From Bog-877 sp050734135 (GTDB lineage: Bacteria; Chloroflexota; Dormibacteria; Aeolococcales; Bog-877), in contig JBOHUG010000054.1 of the NCBI GenBank assembly GCA_050734135.1, positions 1-64,000 on the forward strand: a stretch of DNA of 64,000 nt, given 5' to 3'. A program made the position numbers and the translations under genes. The notes below the pieces were generated by a model. That model was not told the origin of the DNA, did not search any database, and was given only the letters and a program-made list of their open reading frames with translations. Positions 35,486 through 45,831 of the stretch are shown one piece after another. Every line of letters begins with the position of its first letter. Position 1 is the first letter of the stretch.

Positions 35486-36124
35486 GTGAGCCACGTCGTG
35501 GATGACCTACTCGTCGAAGCAACCACCGCGGCCACCATGTCGGTGGCGCGAGGTAGCGTGGTCGAAGTCATCGACGTAGACGGCCAGCAGGTGGCCGACT
35601 TCGTGGCATTCGCGGCTGACGATTTTTCGGAGTGGTTGTCGACGACCCACACTCGGACTGCGCTGATGCGGCTGAAGTTGTCGGTCGGAGATGAACTCCG
35701 GACCAACCGGCGCCGGGCCATGTTCCGGGTGGTTGCAGATGACGTCGGAGTGCATGACCTCCTGATCGCGATGTGCGACCCCGAGCGCTACGAGCAGGAC
35801 TTCGGCCTCGTAGGCCATCGCAGTTGCCGATCGAACCTGACCCGCGCCTTCAGCAATTGGAGCTTGGAGAGCTTCCAAATTCCAGATCCTCTGAACATAT
35901 TTCAGAACTCGCCCGTGACCGAACTTGGCGAGATGACGACGGTTGAGCCCCTCTCTAGGGCCGGCCAGAAGCTGACCCTAGAGACTTTGATGGATGTTGT
36001 TCTCGGCGTCTCCGCTTGTCCTCAGGACCAGAACCCCTGTAACGGCTGGAACCCGAGCCGAATCCGGGTGCGCGTCCTCAGCGGTGAAAGAGATAACCCA
36101 GGTGGGGTGAGCGTCGGTGGCTGA
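35486..36124 (+). CDS. DUF1989 urea carboxylase-associated (carboxyguanidine deiminase-like) protein
   Basis: The 212-residue single-domain protein matches the urea carboxylase-associated family. Landmarks are VEVIDVDGQQVADFVAFAADD, FRVVADDVGVHDLLIAMCDPERYEQ and the C-terminal SACPQDQNPCNGWNPSRIRVRV, with conserved Cys. In guanidine-degrading bacteria two such proteins (CgdA and CgdB) form carboxyguanidine deiminase. Only one is present here and no guanidine carboxylase is in the window, so the role may differ. GTG 35486 follows AGAGGAG by 5 bases. It is in line with the permease and second ureohydrolase genes. Confidence 0.82.
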   Translation: MSHVVDDLLVEATTAATMSVARGSVVEVIDVDGQQVADFVAFAADDFSEWLSTTHTRTALMRLKLSVGDELRTNRRRAMFRVVADDVGVHDLLIAMCDPERYEQDFGLVGHRSCRSNLTRAFSNWSLESFQIPDPLNIFQNSPVTELGEMTTVEPLSRAGQKLTLETLMDVVLGVSACPQDQNPCNGWNPSRIRVRVLSGERDNPGGVSVGG

Positions 36125-36202
36125 CCCGCGGATGAGAGTCGCGCAACGCGATCAAGGGCCGCGACAGGGGAGCAGTGGCCGCGCGACTTATCACGTGAAG
36201 GA

Positions 36203-37147
36203 TTGAGTATCATCGAACCAGAACGCCTGAATATGCCGTTCACGGGAATCGTCTCCTTCCTGCGGGCACCGGTGTGCCAAGAGATCGATGTCCTGGACGC
36301 CGACATCGCCATCCTCGGAGTGCCCACCGACGAGGGGTCGCCCTTTATGCCTGGGTCTAGGTTTGGCCCCCGGAGCATTCGCGAGCACTCGATGCGCTTC
36401 GTTGGTGATCAACCGGGCTTTTATAACCCGCAGACCAAGCGGCGATACCTGGCCGACGAGCTGGGCCGGAATCGTTTGGTAGATGTCGGAGATGCCGACA
36501 TCCTGCCGACTAACGTGGCGGGTACCTTCGAGAACGTCACCCGAATGGTGCATCGCGTGCGCGGTCAGGGCGCCATGCCGGTGGTGCTCGGAGGCGACCA
36601 CGCGATCTCGTTCCCAGTAGTCCGCGGGTTCGATGAGGATCTCCACGTCGTTCACTTCGATGCCCACCTGGACTACATGCCGTTCGTTCACGGCTTGGAG
36701 TACACCAACCAGCACGCGTTCCGGCAGATCCGCCGCCTGAAGCAGGTCCTGAGCCTGACTCAGGTCGGGATCAGAAGTATTCGAACCAGCCAGCGGATGA
36801 TGGACGACACCCTGGGGGATGGCAATCGAGTGGTCACCATGGAGGAGTTCCGTGGCGCACCCGACCTGGTCATCGCAGGATTGCCATCTGGGGCACCGTG
36901 CTACATCAGTATCGATATCGACGTCCTCGACCTACCGCTGGTGCCGGGGTGCGTTTCCGCCGAGCCAGAGGGGATGAGCTACGGGGAGCTCAGGTCGGCC
37001 CTGTTCGCGATCGCCGGCCATATGAAGGTGATTGGCTTCGACCTGGTAGAGGTGAACCCGCTGCTGGATGTCGGCACCGGGGTAACGTCTTACTTGGCCG
37101 CCCACACCATCGTTGAATTGCTCGGGCGGATCAGGACTGGAGTCTAA
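36203..37147 (+). CDS. agmatinase-family ureohydrolase (second copy)
   Basis: A 314-residue ureohydrolase divergent from the first copy. It retains VVLGGDHAISFPV, FDAHLDYMPF and SIDIDVLDLPLVPGC, so all metal ligands are present, along with MPGSRFGPRSIREHS. The loop after the third motif (DLPLVPGCVSAEPEGM) differs from the first copy's DPAFAPGTGTPESGG, which suggests a different substrate side chain. TTG 36203 is used, although an ATG 10 codons downstream is possible. It is followed by a GntR regulator. Confidence 0.85.
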   Translation: MSIIEPERLNMPFTGIVSFLRAPVCQEIDVLDADIAILGVPTDEGSPFMPGSRFGPRSIREHSMRFVGDQPGFYNPQTKRRYLADELGRNRLVDVGDADILPTNVAGTFENVTRMVHRVRGQGAMPVVLGGDHAISFPVVRGFDEDLHVVHFDAHLDYMPFVHGLEYTNQHAFRQIRRLKQVLSLTQVGIRSIRTSQRMMDDTLGDGNRVVTMEEFRGAPDLVIAGLPSGAPCYISIDIDVLDLPLVPGCVSAEPEGMSYGELRSALFAIAGHMKVIGFDLVEVNPLLDVGTGVTSYLAAHTIVELLGRIRTGV

Positions 37148-37282
37148 CTTTGACCCGGGCGCCCGCTGGCGCGCCCCTAATCTGCGACCGCCTTCGAGTG
37201 GAGGGAAGTGGCGGAGATGCGATATCTCACCGACCCGGTAACTGATTCGATATTGGACCGCTGACGGCGTGCGTCAGTCGCG

Positions 37283-37972
37283 GTGGTGACCATGGCAGGC
37301 AGCGGTTTGCCCCAGCTGAGGCCGCTGGATCGGGACAGCACCTCAAGCCGCATCGCGGCCCGGATACGGTCCGCCATTATCAAAGGTGCACTACCCCCGG
37401 GAACTCAGCTGGCGGAGGTGTCGCTAACCCAACGGCTGGGCGTGAGTCGCGGCCCTGTTCGCGAAGCCCTCCAACGGCTCATCCAGGAAGGCCTGGTGGT
37501 GAGTGGCCGCAACCGGGGGGCCTTCGTCGCCGAGCTCGGCTTGAGGCAAATTCAGGATCTGTACCTAACCCGCGCGCTGATCGAGTCGGCGGTGGCGGAG
37601 AAACTCGCCCAGCAAAATGACGTGCGGTCGCTGGAGCCGCTGGAGGAGTCCCTGGCGCGGATTCGACGTGCTAAGTCGAGCGGGATCCGCGAGCGCGTCA
37701 CCGAGGCCGACCTGCGATTCCATACAGTTCTGGTCGCCTCCGTGGGGAGCGATCGGCTGAGCCGCGCGTTTGCCACCCTGAGTGCCGAAACCAGGATCTG
37801 TTTGCGGCAGTTGGCTACGGTGTATCCGGAGGGACGAGACGCAGTGGGCGAGCATCGGGCGATCCTCGACGCGATCAAGTCGGGCGATTCACTTCGCGCC
37901 AGCTTTCTGGTGCGAGAGCACATGGAGGACTCTGTCCAACAGTTGAGCCAGGCCCTATACCCGGCTAACTGA
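37283..37972 (+). CDS. GntR/FadR-subfamily transcriptional regulator
   Basis: The 229-residue protein has an N-terminal winged helix (IRSAIIKGALPPGTQLAEVSLTQRLGVSRGPVREALQRLIQEGLV, quoted in part) and an all-helical FCD ligand domain with FHTVLVASVGSDRL and VGEHRAILDAIKSGD. These regulators respond to organic or amino acids. Placed just after the second ureohydrolase gene, it probably controls the nitrogen-scavenging operon. 110 bp of non-coding sequence separates it from the convergent leuD. Confidence 0.87.
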   Translation: MVTMAGSGLPQLRPLDRDSTSSRIAARIRSAIIKGALPPGTQLAEVSLTQRLGVSRGPVREALQRLIQEGLVVSGRNRGAFVAELGLRQIQDLYLTRALIESAVAEKLAQQNDVRSLEPLEESLARIRRAKSSGIRERVTEADLRFHTVLVASVGSDRLSRAFATLSAETRICLRQLATVYPEGRDAVGEHRAILDAIKSGDSLRASFLVREHMEDSVQQLSQALYPAN

Positions 37973-38082
37973 GTTGACAAGTCGCCACTCACCGCTGCCG
38001 ATCGGAACGCTTTCGTGGGGCCCTTGGCCGGCTCAGGACTCGAAGCGCTGGCAGAGCCGGACCCGAGCCGCGTTGGCCAGCC

Positions 38083-38706
38083 TCAGCGGAACAATCCGTC
38101 GCTGGTCGTGACTGGCCGCCACGGCGGCCGGGTTGCCTCAAAGGCAGCGATGGATTTCTCCTGGCTGAGCGCCATGGCGATGGTATCCCTGCCGCTCAGC
38201 AGGCAGTCCCTCCAGAACGGATCGATGACGAAATCGGCCACTAGGCCTCCGCGATCGCGGACCTGCTGCTGCTGCAGGTCGAGCGCCAATCGGTAGTCGC
38301 CCGGGGCAGCCCGCGCCCGCAGCTGGGTCACCACGGCGGCGCTGAGCTGCACCGGGAGGAGTCCGTTTTGCAGTGCGTTGGCGGTGAAGATGTCGGCGAA
38401 GGAGGGGGCGATGACCGCCCGAAAGCCCATCCCCAGGAGTGCCCACACGGCATGTTCCCGGGAGGAACCGCAGCCGAAGTTGCGCCCCGTGATGAGGACG
38501 CTGGCGTTGGCATAGGCAGGATTGTTGAGCTCGAATTCGGGGCGAGGCTTTCCTTCTTCGTCATAGCGCCAGGCAAAAAATCCGGCTGCGCCGTAGTCTC
38601 CCCGGTCGGTGCGCTTCAGGAACTGTTTGGGAATGATTTGATCCGTGTCGACGTCATCCCGACTGAGCACCGCTGCGAGCCCCTCGTGCACGGTGAAGGC
38701 CACCAT
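38083..38706 (-). CDS. leuD: 3-isopropylmalate dehydratase small subunit
   Basis: The 207-residue swivel subunit of isopropylmalate isomerase. Landmarks are RDDVDTDQIIPKQFLKRTDRGDYG near the N-terminus and ITGRNFGCGSSREHAVWAL, then APSFADIFTANALQNGLLPV. Full length for the bacterial LeuCD type. ATG 38706 lies 6 bases after the leuC stop. Last gene of the ilv-leu operon, it acts with LeuC in leucine synthesis and, with CimA, in citramalate isomerisation. Confidence 0.95.
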   Translation of the reverse strand: MVAFTVHEGLAAVLSRDDVDTDQIIPKQFLKRTDRGDYGAAGFFAWRYDEEGKPRPEFELNNPAYANASVLITGRNFGCGSSREHAVWALLGMGFRAVIAPSFADIFTANALQNGLLPVQLSAAVVTQLRARAAPGDYRLALDLQQQQVRDRGGLVADFVIDPFWRDCLLSGRDTIAMALSQEKSIAAFEATRPPWRPVTTSDGLFR

Positions 38707-38712
38707 TCCGGT

Positions 38713-40188
38713 CTACCCGGCTCCGACCAGTACGGCGGGCTGCAGATCTCGGACGTCGACAAAGTGACCGTGGAGCGCGGCCGCGGCCGCCATCGACGGG
38801 CTCACCAGATGAGTGCGCCCTCCGGCTCCTTGGCGCCCTTCGAAGTTGCGATTTGAGGTGGAGGCGCAGCGCTCGCCGGCGGCCAGCACGTCCGGATTCA
38901 TCCCGAGGCACATCGAGCAGCCTGCCTCCCGCCACTCGAAGCCAGCGGCCGTGAATATCTGGTCGAGTCCCTCGGCCTCGGCGGCCCGCTTCACCGTCTG
39001 GGACCCTGGAACCACCATGGCTCGCACCCGAGGATGGACCTTCCCCCCGGCTGCGATTGCGGCCGCCGCCCGGAGATCCTCGAGACGGCCGTTGGTGCAC
39101 GACCCGATGAAGACACGGTCGATGGCGATCTCCTCAATCGCCGTCCCCTCGGTGAGCCCCATATAGGCCAGGGCCCGCTCGGCCTGCTGCCGGTCGAATT
39201 CCGTGGCGAAGTCGCTCAGACGTGGGATGCGCCCGGTGACCTGAGCCACCATCCCGGGGTTGGTACCCCAGGTCACGTGGGGAACCAAGCCGGCGGCATC
39301 GACCACGACGGTGCGGTCGAACTTAGCCCGCGGGTCGGTTGCGAACTCCAACCACGCCTGGGCGGCGCGGTCGAATTCTTCACCGCGTGGGGAGGCCGCC
39401 CGCCCTGCCAGGTAGCGCACCGTCGTCTCATCCGCGGAGACCAGTCCGGCCCGGGCGCCCGCTTCGATGGTCAGATTGCAGAGCGTCAGCCGGCCCTCCA
39501 TCGACAAAGCTCGGACCACGCTCCCCCGGTACTCGACCACCGATCCTTGGGCGCCTGCAATACCCACCTGGCCGATGATGGCCAGTGCCATGTCCTTGGC
39601 GGTTACACCGAGCGGGAGTTCGCCATCAACTCGGATCTCCAGGGTCTCGGCCCGAGCTTGCCAGAGGCACTCGGTCGCCAGCACTTGCTCGACTTCGGAA
39701 GTCCCGATTCCGAAGGCCAGCGCTCCAAACGCCCCCAATGTGGAGGTGTGGGAGTCGCCGCAGACGACAGTCATCCCCGGCTGGATCAGGCCCAGTTCCG
39801 GACCGATCACGTGAACGATCCCCTGGCGCCGGTGATGCATGTCGAGGAGGGGTATCCCGGCCGCGGCCGCGTTCTCGGCCAGCTGGCGGAGCTGCTCTGC
39901 GGCGATCGGATCGGGAGTGGGCCGGCTGCGCTCCCAGGTTGGCACCGTGTGGTCCATCACCGCCAGGGTCAGATCGGGACGCCGGACCAGGCGTCCGGCT
40001 GCCCGCAAGCCGGCGAACGCCTGGGCCGAGGTCACCTCATGGACGAGGTGGAGGTCAACGTAGAGCAGGGCCCGCGAGTCGGGGTCGCCACTCACCAGAT
40101 GGGCGTCCCAGATCTTGCGATAGGCAGTCCTCCCATCTGCCTCGCCGCGGTTGTGATCAGTAGGCTTCGGTCGCAACTCGCCTGTCAT
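38713..40188 (-). CDS. leuC: 3-isopropylmalate dehydratase large subunit
   Basis: A 491-residue aconitase-type protein carrying a [4Fe-4S] cluster. The cluster cysteines are in FIGSCTNGRLEDL and EAGCSMCLGMNPD. Other landmarks are YRKIWDAHLV, VMDHTVPTW, GPELGLIQPGMTVVCGDSHTSTLGAFGALAFGIGTSEVE (quoted in part). ATG 40188 (MTGELRPKP) is preferred over an upstream frame extension that overlaps cimA. The gap to cimA is 28 bp. It likely serves both the isopropylmalate and the citramalate route. Confidence 0.95.
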   Translation of the reverse strand: MTGELRPKPTDHNRGEADGRTAYRKIWDAHLVSGDPDSRALLYVDLHLVHEVTSAQAFAGLRAAGRLVRRPDLTLAVMDHTVPTWERSRPTPDPIAAEQLRQLAENAAAAGIPLLDMHHRRQGIVHVIGPELGLIQPGMTVVCGDSHTSTLGAFGALAFGIGTSEVEQVLATECLWQARAETLEIRVDGELPLGVTAKDMALAIIGQVGIAGAQGSVVEYRGSVVRALSMEGRLTLCNLTIEAGARAGLVSADETTVRYLAGRAASPRGEEFDRAAQAWLEFATDPRAKFDRTVVVDAAGLVPHVTWGTNPGMVAQVTGRIPRLSDFATEFDRQQAERALAYMGLTEGTAIEEIAIDRVFIGSCTNGRLEDLRAAAAIAAGGKVHPRVRAMVVPGSQTVKRAAEAEGLDQIFTAAGFEWREAGCSMCLGMNPDVLAAGERCASTSNRNFEGRQGAGGRTHLVSPSMAAAAALHGHFVDVRDLQPAVLVGAG

Positions 40189-40216
40189 CGCTCCGACCCG
40201 CCAAACCACTGCATGG

Positions 40217-41848
40217 TCACGCGGTCGAGGAGAGGCCGCTTCGGGTCTCGGCATGCCGCGCCGCCCATTCGTAGCTGTCAATCAGCGCCAGGGCCGACGC
40301 CTGGAGGATGTTCGGGGAGCACCCCACCGTGGTCCACACCTGCTCACCGTCGCTGGAGTCGATACCCACTCGCACCGTCGCCCCAGTGCCCTGGTCACCG
40401 TCGATGACCCGGACCCGGTAGTCGAGCAGCTTGACTGTGGCCAGAGTGGGGAAGTGGGGAGCCAGAGCGCGTCGGAGGGCTATGTCAAGCGCCTCCACAG
40501 GTCCGGCGGCCTCGGCGGCGGTGTGCACCAGCGCGCCACCCACCAGGACCTTAACACTGGCATGAACGTTTCCAGAGGGCTCAGCCGGCCTGGGCGTCGA
40601 GGTCTCGTGGGCGACCACCAGTGATTCCTGGAGCGCGAAGGGTGCGGAATCGCCGGGGGTTCCCCGGGTGACCAGAAGTTCGAAGGAGGCGTCAGCGTCC
40701 TCAAAGGCCCAGCCTGCGTTCTCGAGCTGCTTCAGTCGCGCCACGATCGATCGAAGCGCGTCCTGATCGAGCCCGGTGATGCCGAGTTCCTTCAGCTTGC
40801 CGGCGACGTTACTTCGCCCGCTCTGGTCCGAGACCACGGTCCGCGCCTCGTTCCCCACCTCAGTTGGGTCGATGTGCTGGTAGGCGTGCTGGTCCCGCGT
40901 CATCGCCTGGGCATGAAGTCCGCCCTTGTGCAGGAAAGCAGCGGCCCCAAGGTACGGCCGGTGGGGGTCTGGGGCCCGATTGACCAGGGCGTCGAACAGC
41001 CGGGACACCTCGGCCAGCTCCCGCAGGCGCTCCCGGTCGAGCACCGGCCGACCCATCTTGAGACGAAGGTTGGCCGCGATCACCAGCAAGTCGGCGTTGC
41101 CGCAGCGCTCGCCGCTTCCGTTGATGGTGCCCTGAACCATGGTGGCGCCGGACTCCACCGCGGCGAGGGAGTTGGCCACCGCGACCCCCGCATCGTTGTG
41201 ACAGTGGATGCCGAGGGGAACGTCGACCTGCTGCCGCACTGCCTCCGTGGCCCGACCCACTGCCGAGGGGAGCCGGCCGCCGTTGGTATCGCAGAGCACC
41301 ACCCACCGGGCTCCGGCCCGAGCGGCGGTCTCGATCACCGCCAGGGCGTAGCCCCGGTCCTGCTCCAGTCCGTCGAAGAAATGCTCGGCGTCGAAGATCA
41401 CCTCCCTACCCTGGGCGACGGCATAGATGACAGTGTTTCCCACCATCCTCAGGTTCTCCTGGGGGCTCGTGCCCAACACCGTCTCCACCTGCCAGCGCGA
41501 GGACTTACCGACCACCGTCACCACCCCAGCCCCGGAGCCGAGGGTCAGCGCCAGCCCAGAGTCCGCTTCGGCCTCGACCCCGGGATGGCAGGTCGAGCCG
41601 AAGGCGGCCAGCCGGGCGCGAGATAGGGGCGACTGGGCCAGTCGCTCGAAGACCGCTGTGTCCCGGGGACTCGCCCCCGGCCAGCCGGCCTCGACATAGT
41701 CGACCCCCAGCTCATCGAGGCGGCGCGCGATGCGGACTTTCTGCTCGACGCTGAGCTGGAGCCCGAAACCCTGCATCCCGTCACGCAGGGTGGTGTCGTA
41801 GAGCAGGACCTTTTCCACCCCCGGCTGAACCCATGCCCGCCGGCTCAT
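40217..41848 (-). CDS. cimA: (R)-citramalate synthase
   Basis: Condenses pyruvate and acetyl-CoA to citramalate, giving a threonine-independent path to 2-oxobutyrate and isoleucine. The 543-residue protein has LYDTTLRDGMQGFGLQLSVEQKVRIA, GIHCHNDAGVAVANSLAAVESGA, INGSGERCGNADL and GLHAQAMTRD, the CimA rather than LeuA variant of the DRE-TIM core. A C-terminal LeuA-type regulatory domain (VHASVKVLVGGALVHTAAEAAGPVEALDIALRRAL, quoted in part) is intact, implying feedback control. ATG 41848 overlaps the leuB stop by 4 bp. Confidence 0.92.
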   Translation of the reverse strand: MSRRAWVQPGVEKVLLYDTTLRDGMQGFGLQLSVEQKVRIARRLDELGVDYVEAGWPGASPRDTAVFERLAQSPLSRARLAAFGSTCHPGVEAEADSGLALTLGSGAGVVTVVGKSSRWQVETVLGTSPQENLRMVGNTVIYAVAQGREVIFDAEHFFDGLEQDRGYALAVIETAARAGARWVVLCDTNGGRLPSAVGRATEAVRQQVDVPLGIHCHNDAGVAVANSLAAVESGATMVQGTINGSGERCGNADLLVIAANLRLKMGRPVLDRERLRELAEVSRLFDALVNRAPDPHRPYLGAAAFLHKGGLHAQAMTRDQHAYQHIDPTEVGNEARTVVSDQSGRSNVAGKLKELGITGLDQDALRSIVARLKQLENAGWAFEDADASFELLVTRGTPGDSAPFALQESLVVAHETSTPRPAEPSGNVHASVKVLVGGALVHTAAEAAGPVEALDIALRRALAPHFPTLATVKLLDYRVRVIDGDQGTGATVRVGIDSSDGEQVWTTVGCSPNILQASALALIDSYEWAARHAETRSGLSSTA

Positions 41849-42930
41849 GCTTTGGCTCCCACCGCCAACCGCCCGATCACCGCCTCGGTGACCGAATCGG
41901 TGGACTCGTGGCCACCGAGATCCGGGGTGAGTCGACCCTCGGCAATCACCGCCTCGACCGCCCGCTCCACCACCCCGGCCAGCTGGTCCAGCTGGAGGGT
42001 GAGCCGGAGCAGAAGGGCGATGGTGAGAATGGCGCCAATCGGATTGGCGATCCCCCGCCCGGCCAGGTCGGGTGCCGAGCCATGCACCGGCTCGTACAGC
42101 CAAGGGCCCTCTCCGCCGCCACTGGCGGAGGGCAGCACGCCGAGAGAGCCGCTGAGGGCAGCCGCCTCATCGGTGAGGATGTCGCCGAAGAGGTTCTCGG
42201 TGACCACCACATCGAACTCCCCGGGGCGCTGCAGCAGGCGGAGGGCAAAGCTGTCCACCAGAAAGTGCTCGAGGGCCACGTCGGGGAACTTCCCGCCCAC
42301 CTCGGTGATCACCTCGCGCCAGAGCTGGGATGTTGCCAGCACGTTGGCCTTGTCGACCGAGGTGACCTTCGAGCGGCGCCCCCGGGCGGCCTGGAAAGCC
42401 ACCTCGGCCGTGCGCCGAACTTCGGCTTCGCCGTACTCGCTGGTGTCCACCGCGTGACGGTGGGGCGAGTTGCCGGAGATCCCTTTGGGCTTGCCGAAGT
42501 AGATCCCCCCGGTGAGCTCGCGGATGAAAAGGATATCGACGCCCCGAAGCAGCTCGCCTCGAAGCGGGCTGTGGCTCACCAGTCCGGGCCAGCTCCGGAC
42601 CGGGCGGAGGTTGGCGAAGGCGCCCACGCCCGACCTCAGCCGGAGCAAACCCGCCTCCGGCCTGACCGGCGCTCGATCCCACTCCGGTCCGCCGACCGCG
42701 CCGAGCAGCACTGCGTCGGCCCCGCGGGCTGATTGCAGGCTCGGCGCTGGCAGCGGGTTCCCAGTCTCTTCTAAGGCGACGCCCCCGATCTGCTGCTCGG
42801 TAGTTACCAGCTCGACTCCGGCCGCTGGCAGAGCCGCTGTCAAGACGTTCAGCGCCGCCCGGGTCACCTCGGGTCCAATCCCGTCACCGGCCAGCACCGT
42901 TAGGTGCAGGGTTTTCGCTGGTTCGATCAC
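41845..42930 (-). CDS. leuB: 3-isopropylmalate dehydrogenase
   Basis: NAD-dependent oxidative decarboxylation of isopropylmalate; it may also act on methylmalate from the citramalate path. Landmarks in 361 residues are LAGDGIGPEVTRAAL, FIRELTGGIYFGKPKG, SVDKANVL and VTENLFGDILTDEAAALSGSLGVLPSAS. GTG 42930 overlaps the leuA stop (GTGA), and the end overlaps cimA, so it is coupled on both sides. Longer upstream frame has no homology. Confidence 0.94.
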   Translation of the reverse strand: MIEPAKTLHLTVLAGDGIGPEVTRAALNVLTAALPAAGVELVTTEQQIGGVALEETGNPLPAPSLQSARGADAVLLGAVGGPEWDRAPVRPEAGLLRLRSGVGAFANLRPVRSWPGLVSHSPLRGELLRGVDILFIRELTGGIYFGKPKGISGNSPHRHAVDTSEYGEAEVRRTAEVAFQAARGRRSKVTSVDKANVLATSQLWREVITEVGGKFPDVALEHFLVDSFALRLLQRPGEFDVVVTENLFGDILTDEAAALSGSLGVLPSASGGGEGPWLYEPVHGSAPDLAGRGIANPIGAILTIALLLRLTLQLDQLAGVVERAVEAVIAEGRLTPDLGGHESTDSVTEAVIGRLAVGAKA

Positions 42931-44164
42931 CCGGCGGCTGACCCCGCAGCTGCCTCGGCGACCGACACCTCGCCGACTATCTGAGCGAGGGCGTCGTCCT
43001 CCACCTCCTTGGCGGTGTCGGCGACCTCGAGAAAGCGCGTCCAAACCGCTTGGAACGAGTCGGGGGAGAGCTCCAGCCCGATGCGGTCCAGGCGGTGCCG
43101 CAAGGCATGTCGCCCAGAGCGGGCGGTCAGGACAATTTTGGACGCCCCGGCGCCGACGTCCTCAGCGGCGATGATCTCGTAGGTGCGGCGGTCGCGGAGG
43201 ACCCCGTGCTGGTGGACGCCGGAGGCGTGGGCAAAGGCGTTAGCGCCCACCACCGGCTTGTTGGGAGGCACCATCATGCCGGTCAGCTCCGCGACCAGAC
43301 GGCTGGTCGGCACCAGCTCCTGGGCGCATACGTTGTCGGCCAGCCCCAGCACCGGCCGGCGCACCCGCAGTGCCATCAGGATCTCCTCGATCGAGGCGTT
43401 GCCGGCCCGCTCGCCGATCCCGTTGATGCAGCCCTCCACTCGGCGGGCCCCGGCGTCTATCCCGGCCAGCGAGTTGGCGGTCGCCAGCCCGAGGTCGTCA
43501 TGGCAGTGGACGCTGACCAGGACCTGCTCCATCCCCCGCACTTCTTGGCGCACGGTGGCGACCAGGTGATGGAACTCCTTGGGAAGGCAGTAACCGGTGG
43601 TGTCAGGCAGGTTGATCACATTGGCTCCGGCGTCGACCGCCGCCTGAACCACGGTGCAGAGATAGTCGAGGTCGGCCCGGCCAGCGTCCTCAGGGGAGAA
43701 CTGGACGTTCTCGCAGAGAGTCCTGGCGTAAGCGATCGCCTGGGCCGTCTGGCTCAGGACGGCGGCCCGGTCGAGGCCTAGCTTGTAGTTGATGTGGATG
43801 TCGGACACGCTCATGAACACGTGGATCAGGTGCCGGGGCGCGTCGCAGACAGCTTGGTGGACTGAGTCGATGTCGCTCCGCTTGGTCCGGGCCAGCCCCG
43901 TCACCGCCGGGCCCTCGACCTCCCGGGCGATCTGCTGCACCGCCGCGAAATCTCCCGGAGAGGAGGCTGGGAAGCCGGCCTCGATGACATCGACCCGGAG
44001 CCGACGCAGCTGGTGCGCGATCAAGAGCTTGTCAGCCGGGTGGAGGGTGGCTCCTGGGCACTGCTCACCGTCCCGCAGCGTGGTGTCGAAGAACTCCACG
44101 ATCTCCGGCTCAGGCTCTGCCCCGGAATCCCTGTCGAACCGGGCTACTGAGCCCTCCTGTGAAC

Positions 44165-44168
<4 letters not shown>
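42927..44168 (-). CDS. leuA: 2-isopropylmalate synthase lacking the C-terminal regulatory domain
   Basis: Commits 2-oxoisovalerate and acetyl-CoA to leucine. The catalytic TIM barrel is complete: EFFDTTLRDGEQCPGATL, VDVIEAGFPASSPGDF, VSVHCHDDLGLATANSLAG, INGIGERAGNASIEE and ANAFAHASGVHQHGVLRD. The protein ends at 413 residues just after the linker (LEVADTAKEVEDDALAQIVGE), where normal LeuA (about 500-560) continues into the leucine-binding domain. The stop is a clean 4-bp overlap with leuB, so this is not a frameshift. A homocitrate-synthase-like specificity cannot be fully excluded, but operon context favours LeuA. Confidence 0.9.
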
Positions 44169-45228
<1,060 letters not shown>

Positions 45229-45232
<4 letters not shown>

Positions 45233-45831
45233 CTCGGTTGGCCACCTCCAGCGCCGGGTGGGGATGTGGTGCCAGACCCAACGGCGGGTGCCAGGGCCAT
45301 GGCGAGCGGTCCGCTGCAGATCCAGTTCGAACTCGGCTCTCGGCGCAGATCGGCCAGCACCTTGTCGACCCGCGCCGGCGGACCTGAGACGGCGATGATC
45401 GTTCGCGTCCCGCACTCCTGAACCAGCTGGCCAGCCACCCCACCGGGCAAGCTGGCGAGGGCTAGCTCCACCTGGTCGGTATGGAGCTCGACCAGGGCTG
45501 TGCTCCACTCCACTGTGGCCGGTTGGGTGATGTCCTCGACGCTGACCACGTCGATCAGCTTGGTCAGCTGTTTGATGATCTGGTCGTGAGCCTGGGTGCC
45601 GGCGTCGATGCGCAGGCTGATCGCCACCACTCCCGGCTCGGCGCTGGGGCCTACGGCGCAGGCCTCGATGCCGAAGCCGCGCCGGCCGAGCAGGTTGGTG
45701 ACTCGCTGCAGCACCCCGCGCCGGTCCTCGACCCTAACCGAGATCAATCGAATCCGGGACGCGGGCCGAGTGGTGGTGAGTCCGTCCGTGCCGGGGGCCA
45801 GACGGGGGGCGGGGATGGCGGCCACCGTCAT
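45229..45831 (-). CDS. ilvN: acetolactate synthase small (regulatory) subunit
   Basis: The 200-residue regulatory subunit with an N-terminal ACT domain: IRLISVRVEDRRGVLQRVTNLLGRRGFGIEACAVG (quoted in part), HDQIIKQLTKLIDVVSVEDIT, and a C-terminal ALS_ss domain with LVQECGTRTIIAVSGPPARVDKVLADLR. It binds valine and other branched-chain amino acids to inhibit IlvB. About 20 non-conserved residues lead the ACT domain. It overlaps ilvB and ilvC by 4 bp each. Confidence 0.93.

Noticed and set aside
37974..37979. TTGACA after the GntR gene
   Set aside because: No -10 element or plus-strand gene follows; the next genes are on the minus strand.
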